A stretch of 5,167 nt of DNA from JAKEGK01 sp036507695 (GTDB taxonomy: Bacteria; Pseudomonadota; Gammaproteobacteria; SZUA-152): contig DATCIR010000223.1 of NCBI GenBank assembly GCA_036507695.1, positions 1-5,167 of the forward strand, read 5' to 3'. A model generated the notes under the pieces. It had not been told where the DNA came from and made no database searches. It saw only the letters and a list, made by a program, of their open reading frames with translations. Position 1 is the stretch's first letter; each line of letters starts with the position of its first letter. Positions 1 through 5,167 of the stretch are shown here, piece after piece. Both the position numbers and the translations under genes were made by a program.

Positions 1-1317
1 AAACAAGCCGCCAAAGCTCAGCCACAAAAAATTATGGGGAATAAACAACACCAGCGCGCCAATCACTATCAAGCCGCCACCAAGATATTTCGACCATTTA
101 AATGACTCGCGATACTTGGCCTCCAGGTTTGAACGGGCCAAAGAAGCACGCGGGGTGGATTTCGTTGCTTCATAGGCCGGTATAAAACCGGACACTGCCG
201 TCGCTACTACACCAATAAGTGTGCCCTTGGCGATCGACAATAACGATATATCCAGGGAATGAATATTCAATACGAAATACAAATCATTGATGGTGCGGGT
301 AACCAGGCCCAACAATGCATTCGCCAGCAGGATACCGAAAAATATGCCCAGCCAGGTGGACCATACGCCTATAAACAAAGATTCCGCGAAAATCATTCTG
401 AAAATTTCACCCCGGGTGACACCCAATGCCCGCAGTGAACCGATGATTTGCCGGCGCAATACCACGGCAAAGGTCATCGTATTGTAAATAAGGAACATGC
501 CGACTATGAGGGCCAGCAAACTCAATGCCGTGAGATTGATTTCAAACGCCCTGGTCATTTGCGACAACGCATAATTGCGCGCATTGGAACTGACAACGTC
601 CACATTGGAAGGCAGCGAGACCTTAAGTTCCTGCAACATGCGTTTTCCGGCGCTGTCATCCGGCAAGATAATATCGATCCGTGTCAGATATCCCTGTGTC
701 CCGAATACTTCCTGCGCGGTGGCAATATCAACAAACACCAGGGAAGCCAGCGCCACTGTATCCAGATCCTGGTCATCTCTGATCAAGCCAACCAGGGTGA
801 ACGTTACTTCCGCGCCGGAGACAAAAAATTTCACCGGATCGTTGACTTTAACACCCAGACGCGCGGCGACTGAGCGCGCCATTATCATGGTTCCGGGCTC
901 ACCCAGGAAGCGGGCAATATCGAGCCGATTTACCGTAGTGTCGAGGTGGCCGCGAAACTGGCGGTCCGCAAAGGGTTCAACACCGACGATCTGAAACACG
1001 GTACCGTCGTCTTGTTGGGCGTTTTTACCCTGATATTTTCCATAACCTTCCACGATAGGCGCAACGGCTATAATGCCGTCTTTTTTTCGCAGTTCAAGAT
1101 AGAGTTCCTCGGGAATTCTATTCGACGCGCCGATGATCTGATGGGTCGTTTTTCCGGTCAGGGCGCCGGCTGACAGTTCAAACGCTTTGCGGGCACTACT
1201 ATTGGTGAGATCGATGGCGACCACAACGGCCACGCCGAGTGTGATCCCGACCGTTGAAAGCAGAATCTGCCACGGGTGTTTAATGTAGTGACGAACTGTC
1301 GCTTTCCATAACGTCAC
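1..1317 (-). CDS. ABC transporter permease, FtsX/MacB type (partial, C-terminus outside window)
   Basis: Inner-membrane subunit of the ABC transporter whose ATPase lies just upstream. The 439 residues seen begin with a cytoplasmic stub, then a transmembrane anchor at about 17-37, then a periplasmic MacB-like domain at about 40-255. An FtsX-type membrane domain follows, with helices near 261-285, 308-338 and 358-382. The loop with RRQIIGSLRALGVTRGEIFR at 288-307 is typical of FtsX permeases and is expected to contact the ATPase. After the segment IPAYEATKSTPRASLARSN (379-397) another hydrophobic helix starts near 411. This suggests a long two-FtsX-domain permease of the YbbP kind (around 800 residues) rather than a four-helix MacB/LolC form. 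The start is GTG at 1317-1315: an in-frame TGA at 1326-1324 excludes anything further upstream, and the first in-frame Met is residue 144. It overlaps the ATPase stop as GTGA, which implies translational coupling. The substrate cannot be read from this sequence. Confidence 0.93.
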   Translation of the reverse strand, partial: MTLWKATVRHYIKHPWQILLSTVGITLGVAVVVAIDLTNSSARKAFELSAGALTGKTTHQIIGASNRIPEELYLELRKKDGIIAVAPIVEGYGKYQGKNAQQDDGTVFQIVGVEPFADRQFRGHLDTTVNRLDIARFLGEPGTMIMARSVAARLGVKVNDPVKFFVSGAEVTFTLVGLIRDDQDLDTVALASLVFVDIATAQEVFGTQGYLTRIDIILPDDSAGKRMLQELKVSLPSNVDVVSSNARNYALSQMTRAFEINLTALSLLALIVGMFLIYNTMTFAVVLRRQIIGSLRALGVTRGEIFRMIFAESLFIGVWSTWLGIFFGILLANALLGLVTRTINDLYFVLNIHSLDISLLSIAKGTLIGVVATAVSGFIPAYEATKSTPRASLARSNLEAKYRESFKWSKYLGGGLIVIGALVLFIPHNFLWLSFGGLF

Positions 1318-2018
1318 ACCGAGTCACCCTTGGATTGTTGTTCTATCAGTTGTCCTTTACGAAATACAAAAACCCGGTCAGCCAATTGGGCAACTTCCTG
1401 ACTGTGGGTTACCAGCACCAGCGTCTTGCCTTCCTTGCGAACCAGCGTCGTCATAAGATTTAGCACCTGACGGCTGGTGTCGGAGTCAAGATTTCCCGTC
1501 GGTTCGTCCGCCAACAACAGTATGGGTTTATGAATGAGGGCGCGCAGAATCGCCACGCGCTGCTGTTCGCCGCCGGATAACTTGTCGGGAAAGGCGTTAA
1601 TACGGTCGGTAAGGCGCACGGCGCTTAACAAGCGCGCCACGTGCTCATGGTGAGCTTTTTTGAGTTTGCCCGTCAGTTCCAACGGCAACAACACATTTTC
1701 CAGAACGGTTAAGGTGGGTATCAAATTAAACAGCTGGAATACAAAGCCGATATTCTGCCGCCGAAACAACGTGCGGTCTTGTTCCGACAAATTGGTGAGG
1801 TCAACATCATTGATAATGACTTGTCCGGAACTGGGCTCATCGATCCCACTTAAAATATTTAATAATGAGGATTTACCCGAACCACTACGGCCCAGTAACA
1901 CCACAAATTCACCGGGCTGGATTTCCAGGTCGACATTCTTGAATACTAACCGCACCTGGTCGCCTTCGGTATAGTATTTACTGATATTTCTTAATATTAT
2001 GTGCGCCGAATTTGACAT
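1314..2018 (-). CDS. ABC transporter ATP-binding protein, LolD/MacB/YbbA family
   Basis: A 234-residue cytoplasmic ATPase that powers the FtsX-type permease encoded next to it. All nucleotide-binding motifs are intact: Walker A GRSGSGKSS at 43-51, Q-loop glutamine Q95 in FVFQLFNLIPTLTVLENV, ABC signature LSGGEQQ at 147-153, Walker B ILLLADE at 166-172 with catalytic E172, D-loop NLDSD at 176-180 and H-loop H205 in LVTHS. The LIPTLTVLENVLLPLEL stretch and ADEPTGNLDS are typical of the LolD/MacB/YbbA (MJ0796-like) group, and the length matches that group (about 220-235). The ATG at 2018 is the only start that keeps the N-terminal beta strand. The sequence before it (AACGGTTAATTCCA) has only a weak ribosome site. 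The gene leads a two-gene unit and its stop overlaps the permease GTG. LolD itself is unlikely, since LolC and LolE are shorter permeases; a YbbA-YbbP-like or uncharacterised export system fits better. Confidence 0.95.
   Translation of the reverse strand: MSNSAHIILRNISKYYTEGDQVRLVFKNVDLEIQPGEFVVLLGRSGSGKSSLLNILSGIDEPSSGQVIINDVDLTNLSEQDRTLFRRQNIGFVFQLFNLIPTLTVLENVLLPLELTGKLKKAHHEHVARLLSAVRLTDRINAFPDKLSGGEQQRVAILRALIHKPILLLADEPTGNLDSDTSRQVLNLMTTLVRKEGKTLVLVTHSQEVAQLADRVFVFRKGQLIEQQSKGDSV
1324..1331 (-). promoter_or_regulatory. Ribosome binding site for the GTG-start permease
   Basis: The minus strand reads AAGGGTGA, a good Shine-Dalgarno match, ending 6 nt before the GTG at 1317. It lies inside the last codons of the ATPase gene. 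Together with the in-frame TGA at 1326-1324 it fixes GTG as the permease start. Confidence 0.6.
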
Positions 2019-2039
2019 TGGAATTAACCGTTATTTTTA

Positions 2040-2052
2040 TAGTGGACCACTA
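2040..2052. promoter_or_regulatory. 13-nt palindrome in front of the ABC operon (possible operator)
   Basis: TAGTGGACCACTA is a perfect 6+1+6 inverted repeat lying 22 nt upstream of the ATPase ATG. On the minus strand a TATGAT box (2059-2054) sits immediately upstream, so the palindrome would cover the +1 region if that box is used; its -35 match (CTGCCG, 16 nt away) is poor. A second -10-like box, TGTTATAAC in extended form, lies further up at 2097-2089 with no recognisable -35. A palindrome of this size is expected about once per 5 kb by chance, so only the position supports an operator role. No regulator gene is present in the window. Confidence 0.25.
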
Positions 2053-2277
2053 AATCATACAGCGATTTTAATTATCGGCAGGCAGGCTGTTATAACATCG
2101 CTCGCCCCAGCGGCCGGAGGAGATTCATTTCCCCTATTTTTCCGCCCCGGCGGTTTCTGCCAACACGAAACAGCATGGCCCAGTAGTAACGAACCCTGAC
2201 AGCCAGGTAAAGATATTAAATGCCAACAACAAAGCTATGTGAGATTATCGAATGAGCTGGATGCAAATCAATTGATT

Positions 2278-2616
2278 TTACTTTTCTGCGTCTGTTTGTG
2301 CCGATTTTGGCGAGTTCATCACTAACAACAAATCGCTGAAAGCATTGCCTGCCCCGGCGTTCCGGCGTTGATCCCTGGTTTGCTCATTCGATGCAAGCCT
2401 GGCTTGCTCATTCGATGCAAGCTCATTCGATGCAAGAAAGTGCACGGCACCTTGGTCTCCATCCCTCGCCGCCATATTCATCAGTGCCTAGCCTCGAACC
2501 AGGTTTCCGCTAGTGAATGCCATCACCGCTTCATTATAAGTACAGGCCGCGTGTGCATTTGACACCACTAGCACCGCACTCAAGACGGCAAAACTGACAA
2601 TGACAGGTTTCAGCAT
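2278..2616 (-). pseudogene. Small exported protein gene interrupted by an in-frame amber codon
   Basis: Not recognised as a named family. Reading from ATG at 2616, residues 1-23 form a clear Sec signal peptide: MLK start, a hydrophobic core of about 15 residues, then the AHA|A cleavage site after residue 23. The mature part continues ACTYNEAVMAFTSGNLVRG and meets TAG at 2490-2488 (codon 43). The same frame then stays open for 69 more codons to TAA at 2280-2278, beginning ALMNMAARDGDQGAVHFLASNE. A TAG that was once CAG (Gln) would give one continuous 112-residue secreted protein. The stretch around the junction, alanine-rich with AARDGD and a following AVHFLA, faintly resembles a Sel1/TPR-type helical hairpin; this is inference. 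Residues 61-81 hold three copies of an LASNE-based repeat. The tail is polar and ends SAQTDAEK. Upstream ribosome site is weak (GGA, 10 nt before ATG). Alternatives are a real 42-residue product, reinitiation at ATG 2481 (a GAGG/AGG lies just upstream), stop-codon readthrough, or a sequencing error. Confidence 0.6.
2374..2436 (-). repeat. In-frame 24-nt tandem repeat, 2.6 copies
   Basis: Two 24-nt copies (2374-2397 and 2398-2421) differ at one base, and a third 15-nt partial copy (2422-2436) matches the first 15 bases of the unit on the minus strand. The unit begins CTTGCATCGAATGAG and ends CAAGCCAGG. Copy lengths are multiples of three, so the reading frame is kept and the protein reads LASNE, LASNEQAR, LASNEQTR. 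Within a full unit CTTGC and GCAAG can pair as a 5-bp stem, which may favour slippage. The near identity of the copies suggests recent expansion. Confidence 0.9.
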
Positions 2617-2834
2617 GTTTGATTTGTCCAATTTTCGTACGGCATAACTTCCTAATTAAGCAGTACTTTAGTATCACAACAATGACCAGAGTGATTCATA
2701 AACCCTTGGACTTGATACTGTGGTAAGTTATGGCATTAGTCATTGGGGATGTCAATCAGCGATATCGGAAAGTTCTTGCGCACTGATTGAAATATGCGGC
2801 ATAACTATTTGTTTTTTTATACGGTTTCTTAGGT

Positions 2835-2862
2835 TTGTTAAACTCGATATTACGCGAATAAT
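2835..2862 (+). promoter_or_regulatory. Candidate sigma-70 promoter for maf/yceF
   Basis: TTGTTA (2835-2840, 4 of 6 to the -35 consensus) and AATAAT (2857-2862, 5 of 6 to the -10 consensus) are separated by 16 nt. Transcription would start near 2869, leaving a leader of about 10 nt before the maf ATG. The surrounding DNA is AT-rich. No strong Shine-Dalgarno is present (GGAAT only), which agrees with a very short leader. The call is by eye. Confidence 0.4.
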
Positions 2863-2878
2863 TTTAAATTCGGAATTT

Positions 2879-3457
2879 ATGCAAGCCCTTATCTTAGCGT
2901 CCACTTCACCGTTCCGGCGTCAACTATTAAGTAAGCTTAATAGGGACTTTACCATCGATGCGCCCGAGGTCGATGAACGGAGAATGCAACATGAATCGCC
3001 CTCGGAACTGGTCACGCGTTTAGCGAGGGAAAAAGCGCTGGCCGTGGCTAAACGTCACCCCGATGCGCTGATCATCGGCTCTGACCAGGTGGCGGTGCTG
3101 GATAACCGGATACTTGGCAAACCGCATACGCATGATAACGCGGTTCAACAATTGAAAGCGGCTTCCGGACAGCGCGTGGAGTTCTTTACCGGTTTGTGTC
3201 TTTACAACAGCGCGACCCGGCATGCGCAAGTAAGCTGTGTACCGTATGCAGTCTATTTCCGCCGCCTCGGTGATGCTCAGATTGAACGCTATTTAAGGCA
3301 GGAGCAACCCTATAACTGCGCCGGCAGCTTCAAGTCAGAGGGATTGGGGATCACCTTGTTTGATAAACTTGAAGGCGATGACCCTAACACTTTAATAGGG
3401 CTGCCGCTGATTGAACTGGTGCGTATGCTGCAGAATGAGGGCATCGAGCTGCCATAA
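2879..3457 (+). CDS. yceF: Maf family nucleotide pyrophosphatase, YceF (Maf-2) type
   Basis: A cytoplasmic house-cleaning enzyme that hydrolyses non-canonical nucleoside triphosphates to the monophosphate and pyrophosphate. The YceF subgroup is known to act on 7-methyl-GTP. The 192-residue product matches the usual size (about 194 in E. coli). Seen in order: N-terminal LILASTSPFRRQLL at 4-17 with the phosphate-contacting S/R motif (R13), the APEVDE segment at 28-33, the catalytic IGSDQV at 66-71 (D69, Q70), GKP at 80-82, and CAGSFKSEGLG at 147-157, which marks YceF rather than YhdE (the dTTP/UTP-specific Maf). The start is ATG 2879 because the conserved ALILASTSPFRR begins at residue 3. The frame stays open back to an ATG at 2720, but that extra 53-residue stretch is unlike any Maf N-terminus. 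In E. coli yceF lies near yceD-rpmF-plsX-fab, the same broad region that ends in tmk-holB-ycfH. Here maf converges directly on that cluster. Confidence 0.94.
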   Translation: MQALILASTSPFRRQLLSKLNRDFTIDAPEVDERRMQHESPSELVTRLAREKALAVAKRHPDALIIGSDQVAVLDNRILGKPHTHDNAVQQLKAASGQRVEFFTGLCLYNSATRHAQVSCVPYAVYFRRLGDAQIERYLRQEQPYNCAGSFKSEGLGITLFDKLEGDDPNTLIGLPLIELVRMLQNEGIELP

Positions 3458-3465
3458 CGGCAATG

Positions 3466-4287
3466 TTACGAAGCCAGCGGCGCAATGGTAACGCCAGATG
3501 ATGAGCGTTTGGCCTGGGTGAACAGGGAAAAGAAATTATCGGTGGTTTGCCCGGCGAAGTCAGCCAGTGATTCGCCACGCAGTTGCGCGATGCATTCAGC
3601 CACATGACGCACATAAGCCGGATAATTGGCCTTGCCGCGATGGGGAACCGGCGCCAAATACGGTGAATCGGTCTCGATCAGAATCCGGTCCTTCGGCATG
3701 CGCTTGGCCACTTCTCTCAGTTCCTGCGCTGACTTGAAAGTCACAATACCCGAAAACGAAATATAAAAATTGAGATCCATTGCGCGCCTGGCGATTTCCC
3801 AGTTTTCCACGAAGCAATGCATTACGCCCCCCACCTCCTGCGCGCGCTCTTCGCCGAGTATTCTCAGGCAGTCTTCGGTGGATTCCCGGTTGTGGATAAT
3901 CAGCGGTTTGCGGCATTGTTTCGCCGCCGCAATGTGCTGGCGAAAGCGTTCGCGTTGCCAGCCGAGGTCGCCTTCGCTTCGAAAATAGTCCAGCCCGGTT
4001 TCGCCAATGGCAACCACATTGGGATCATCGGCCAGGGCCAGCAGCTCATCCGCGCTGGGATCTTTTCCCTCGCGCACATTCGGATGCACGCCGACGGATG
4101 CCGACACAAAACCGTGCTGTTGCGCGATCGCTAACACGGCGGGAAAGGTTTCCAGTTCGATGGCGACACACAGCATATGTCCCACGCCAAACCGCTGCGC
4201 CTGGTCAAGCGCGCCTTGCAAGCCATTGTCCCAGGCCTGAACATCGAGACAATCGAGATGACAATGAGAATCAACCAGATATTGCAT
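3466..4287 (-). CDS. ycfH: TatD family metal-dependent hydrolase (YcfH-like)
   Basis: A 273-residue cytoplasmic TIM-barrel enzyme of the amidohydrolase superfamily. TatD proteins are metal-dependent DNases, but the role of the YcfH branch is poorly known. All expected metal ligands are present: H8 and H10 in DSHCHLD, E96 in AIGETGLDY, H132 in LIIHNRE, H157 in GVMHCF and D207 in IETDSPYLAP. The PHRGKANYPAYVRHVAE segment (215-231) is typical of the family. The ATG at 4287 is fixed by the HxH motif eight residues in. Only AGG two bases before the ATG serves as a ribosome site, which is unusually close. The C-terminus extends about 12 residues beyond the usual end with a Ser/Ala-rich tail (RSSSGVTIAPLAS). 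The upstream neighbours pilZ and holB identify it as the holB-linked paralogue rather than the tat-operon TatD. It is separated from pilZ by 101 nt, so it may also have its own promoter. Confidence 0.95.
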   Translation of the reverse strand: MQYLVDSHCHLDCLDVQAWDNGLQGALDQAQRFGVGHMLCVAIELETFPAVLAIAQQHGFVSASVGVHPNVREGKDPSADELLALADDPNVVAIGETGLDYFRSEGDLGWQRERFRQHIAAAKQCRKPLIIHNRESTEDCLRILGEERAQEVGGVMHCFVENWEIARRAMDLNFYISFSGIVTFKSAQELREVAKRMPKDRILIETDSPYLAPVPHRGKANYPAYVRHVAECIAQLRGESLADFAGQTTDNFFSLFTQAKRSSSGVTIAPLAS

Positions 4288-4319
4288 AACCTGACAACGT
4301 CAATGGTGGAATTGGTTTT

Positions 4320-4325
4320 AGTATA
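4320..4325 (-). promoter_or_regulatory. Possible -10 box upstream of tatD/ycfH
   Basis: The minus strand reads TATACT (5 of 6 to consensus) 32 nt upstream of the ATG, so a transcript would have a leader of about 25 nt. No good -35 lies 16-18 nt upstream (TAGCTT at best). A TTGATA lies at 21 nt, which is too far for a standard promoter. It may allow tatD to be expressed apart from holB-pilZ. Confidence 0.25.
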
Positions 4326-4343
4326 AAAAGAATTGCGGCGCTA

Positions 4344-4363
4344 AGCTATCAATAGCTATCAAG
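4344..4363. repeat. 10-bp tandem direct repeat in the pilZ-tatD spacer
   Basis: AGCTATCAAT and AGCTATCAAG lie head to tail, 9 of 10 identical, spaced one helical turn apart. The first copy and the start of the second also form an inverted repeat (AGCTAT-CA-ATAGCT, 4344-4357). The block is flanked by GGCGCT (4337-4342) and AGCGCC (4376-4381), which can pair around it. It could be a paired protein site or part of an RNA fold after pilZ; nothing in the sequence decides between these. Confidence 0.45.
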
Positions 4364-4388
4364 ATACTGCTAACAAGCGCCTGGGGCG

Positions 4389-4745
4389 TTACAGAGTATG
4401 GGTTTGGCGATCTGACTTCAAGGCGCCCGCCAAATAGCCCTCGATTTTATTGCGGATTTGACCGTTATCTTGGTCGCTGAATTGCACACCGATACCTGCC
4501 AGGCGATTACCTTGAGATCCAGTGGGAGTAATCCAGACGATTTTTCCAGCCACTGGCAGCTTTTCTTTCTCGTCCATTAAGGTCAACAGCATAAACACCT
4601 CGTCACCTAATTTGTATTTTTTATTGGTCGGAATGAACAAGCCGCCGTTTTTAATAAATGGCATATACGCGGTATACAGCGAGCTTTTATCCTTGATCGC
4701 CAGGGAAAGAATTCCACCTTGTTTAAACGCGCCGGGACCTGCCAT
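4389..4745 (-). CDS. pilZ: Type IV pilus assembly protein PilZ
   Basis: A 118-residue single PilZ-domain protein, the same length as the founding PilZ of Pseudomonas aeruginosa. That protein is needed for type IV pilus assembly and, in Xanthomonas, links the PilB ATPase to FimX. Conserved parts seen: GILSLAIKDKSSLYTAYMPF at 11-30, IKNGGLFIPTNKKYKLGDEV at 31-50, FMLLTLMDE at 51-59, VAGKIVWITP at 65-74 and the AGIGVQF strand at 83-89. The c-di-GMP-binding RxxxR motif is absent: no arginine occurs before R81, and NGGLFIPT stands where D/NxSxxG would be. This is normal for true PilZ, which does not bind c-di-GMP directly. The start ATG 4745 has a good ribosome site, AAGGA at 4758-4754, 8 nt away. 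It follows holB by 34 nt on the same strand, so both are probably co-transcribed. The name fits by sequence and by the holB-pilZ-tatD order. Confidence 0.95.
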   Translation of the reverse strand: MAGPGAFKQGGILSLAIKDKSSLYTAYMPFIKNGGLFIPTNKKYKLGDEVFMLLTLMDEKEKLPVAGKIVWITPTGSQGNRLAGIGVQFSDQDNGQIRNKIEGYLAGALKSDRQTHTL

Positions 4746-4779
4746 TTTTAAAATCCTTTAGTCTGTTTAATCCGATCTT

Positions 4780-5167
4780 TCAGCGAGGTAGTTTCTGCCA
4801 GTTTATCAATAAATCTTCCAGCGCCAATTCAACATTGACCTGTGAATTCACCAGCCGCAGGCTGCCGGTCACCCGGTCCAGATACTGAAACAGCTGCTGT
4901 GTGTCCAGCCCTGGCGCCAGGCGCGCCAACGCGGGTTCCTGCCATTCTGATTGGTTATCGACCTCGGCGATACCCAACTTAAGACGAATTATGCCCGCAA
5001 TCCATAAATACATCCATTTCACCGATTCAGCTAAGCCGGCTGATTTCCAAAGTGCGGCTTCGGCGACGGGATTTGCGCCATTTTGCGCCAGTTTTTCAAG
5101 AATTGCCAAAAGTTGTTTGTAGTTGCTGAGGGCATTACTTTGCGCATAACCAAGCGCTAACAAGGGG
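4780..5167 (-). CDS. holB: DNA polymerase III subunit delta' (partial, C-terminal domain)
   Basis: Only the last 128 residues are in the window; the N-terminal AAA+ core lies beyond the right edge. The visible part corresponds to the helical C-terminal collar domain of the clamp-loader delta' subunit, which in the gamma/tau complex loads the beta sliding clamp onto DNA. It begins PLLALGYAQS, the end of the second helical domain. It continues through a segment with KWMYLWIAGIIRLKLG (about 50-65) and ends with LEDLLINWQKLPR, where ELALEDLLINW corresponds to the NRELLITDLLLRIE helix of E. coli HolB. There are no catalytic motifs in this part, so the call depends on C-terminal similarity plus its place directly before pilZ and tatD. 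The frame is open to the edge, and the TTG at 5163 is not the true start. The stop TGA is at 4782-4780. Confidence 0.85.
   Translation of the reverse strand, partial: PLLALGYAQSNALSNYKQLLAILEKLAQNGANPVAEAALWKSAGLAESVKWMYLWIAGIIRLKLGIAEVDNQSEWQEPALARLAPGLDTQQLFQYLDRVTGSLRLVNSQVNVELALEDLLINWQKLPR

Noticed and set aside
287..1173. Plus-strand open frames across 287-1173
   Set aside because: They lie antisense to the well-supported permease, overlap each other, and show no domain-like composition or ribosome sites.
2141..2155. GC-rich CCGCC/GGCGG inverted repeat as a terminator
   Set aside because: The arms are only 2 nt apart, so at most four pairs form, and neither strand has a proper T-run after it (TTTCTGC on plus, AAAAATAG on minus).
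2134..2244. Open 36-codon hydrophobic stretch on the minus strand ending AETAGAEK
   Set aside because: It has no ATG or GTG start and no ribosome site, is short enough to be chance, and its hydrophobicity follows from T-rich DNA.
2265..2278. Perfect 14-nt palindrome AAATCAATTGATTT at the end of the interrupted gene
   Set aside because: It is AT-rich with no loop, and such a palindrome is expected at about one in three windows of this size by chance.
2247..2431. 12-nt inverted match ATCGAATGAGCT between 2247-2258 and the tandem repeat (2420-2431)
   Set aside because: About one such 12-mer match is expected by chance in a window this long, and there is no further similarity around it.
2374..2436. 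CRISPR array
   Set aside because: The copies are adjacent with no spacers, lie in a reading frame, and no cas gene is present.
2752..2790. 8-bp inverted repeat TCAATCAG/CTGATTGA with a 23-nt loop, plus nearby CGATATCG and TATGCGGCATA
   Set aside because: Several such stems are expected by chance in 5 kb. There is no T-run directly after the stem and no match to a known riboswitch or small RNA that I can recognise.
2640..2806. Decamer CGGCATAACT present twice (2640-2649 and 2797-2806)
   Set aside because: Repeated decamers are expected many times in 5 kb, and these two have no symmetric relation to either promoter.
2720..2878. In-frame N-terminal extension of maf from an ATG at 2720
   Set aside because: The 53 extra residues are unlike any Maf N-terminus, have no ribosome site, and cover the best promoter candidate. 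The conserved ALILASTSPFRR starts at residue 3 from ATG 2879.
3770..4289. Plus-strand and alternative minus-frame open frames over the tatD gene
   Set aside because: They are shadows of a gene whose full set of metal ligands is intact in the chosen frame.

Overview
The window looks like ordinary chromosome from a gammaproteobacterium. The right half carries the end of holB, then pilZ, then a TatD/YcfH hydrolase, all on the minus strand. This order is known from the tmk-holB-pilZ-tatD cluster of Pseudomonas and relatives; E. coli has holB-ycfH without pilZ. A YceF-type Maf protein, a PilZ matching the type IV pilus form, and roughly 50% GC by eye fit a free-living gammaproteobacterium. A methanotroph-like lineage such as Methylococcales is possible, but that is only an impression from protein style.

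Layout, left to right: 1-1317 (minus) is the N-terminal 439 residues of an FtsX/MacB-type ABC permease that runs off the left edge. 1314-2018 (minus) is its LolD/MacB/YbbA-type ATPase, joined to it by a 4-nt GTGA overlap. 2019-2277 (259 nt) is non-coding as far as I can see; it holds a 13-nt palindrome and weak promoter-like boxes in front of the ATPase. 2278-2616 (minus) is a small exported-protein gene split by an in-frame amber codon and carrying an in-frame tandem repeat. 2617-2878 (262 nt) is an AT-rich divergent intergenic region with a likely maf promoter at its right end. 2879-3457 (plus) is maf/yceF. 3466-4287 (minus) is the TatD hydrolase, converging on maf with 8 nt between stops. 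4288-4388 is a short spacer with a -10-like box and a 10-bp tandem repeat. 4389-4745 (minus) is pilZ, and 4780 to the right edge (minus) is the C-terminal 128 residues of holB.

How the genes work together: the ATPase and permease form one export or lipid/lipoprotein-type ABC system of unknown substrate. holB (clamp loader), pilZ (type IV pilus assembly) and ycfH (metal-dependent hydrolase) are a conserved neighbourhood rather than one pathway. Maf/YceF removes a modified nucleotide. I found no mobile element, CRISPR array, RNA gene or defence system. The least ordinary item is the amber-interrupted secreted protein at 2278-2616; I see no clear evidence of a new multi-gene system.
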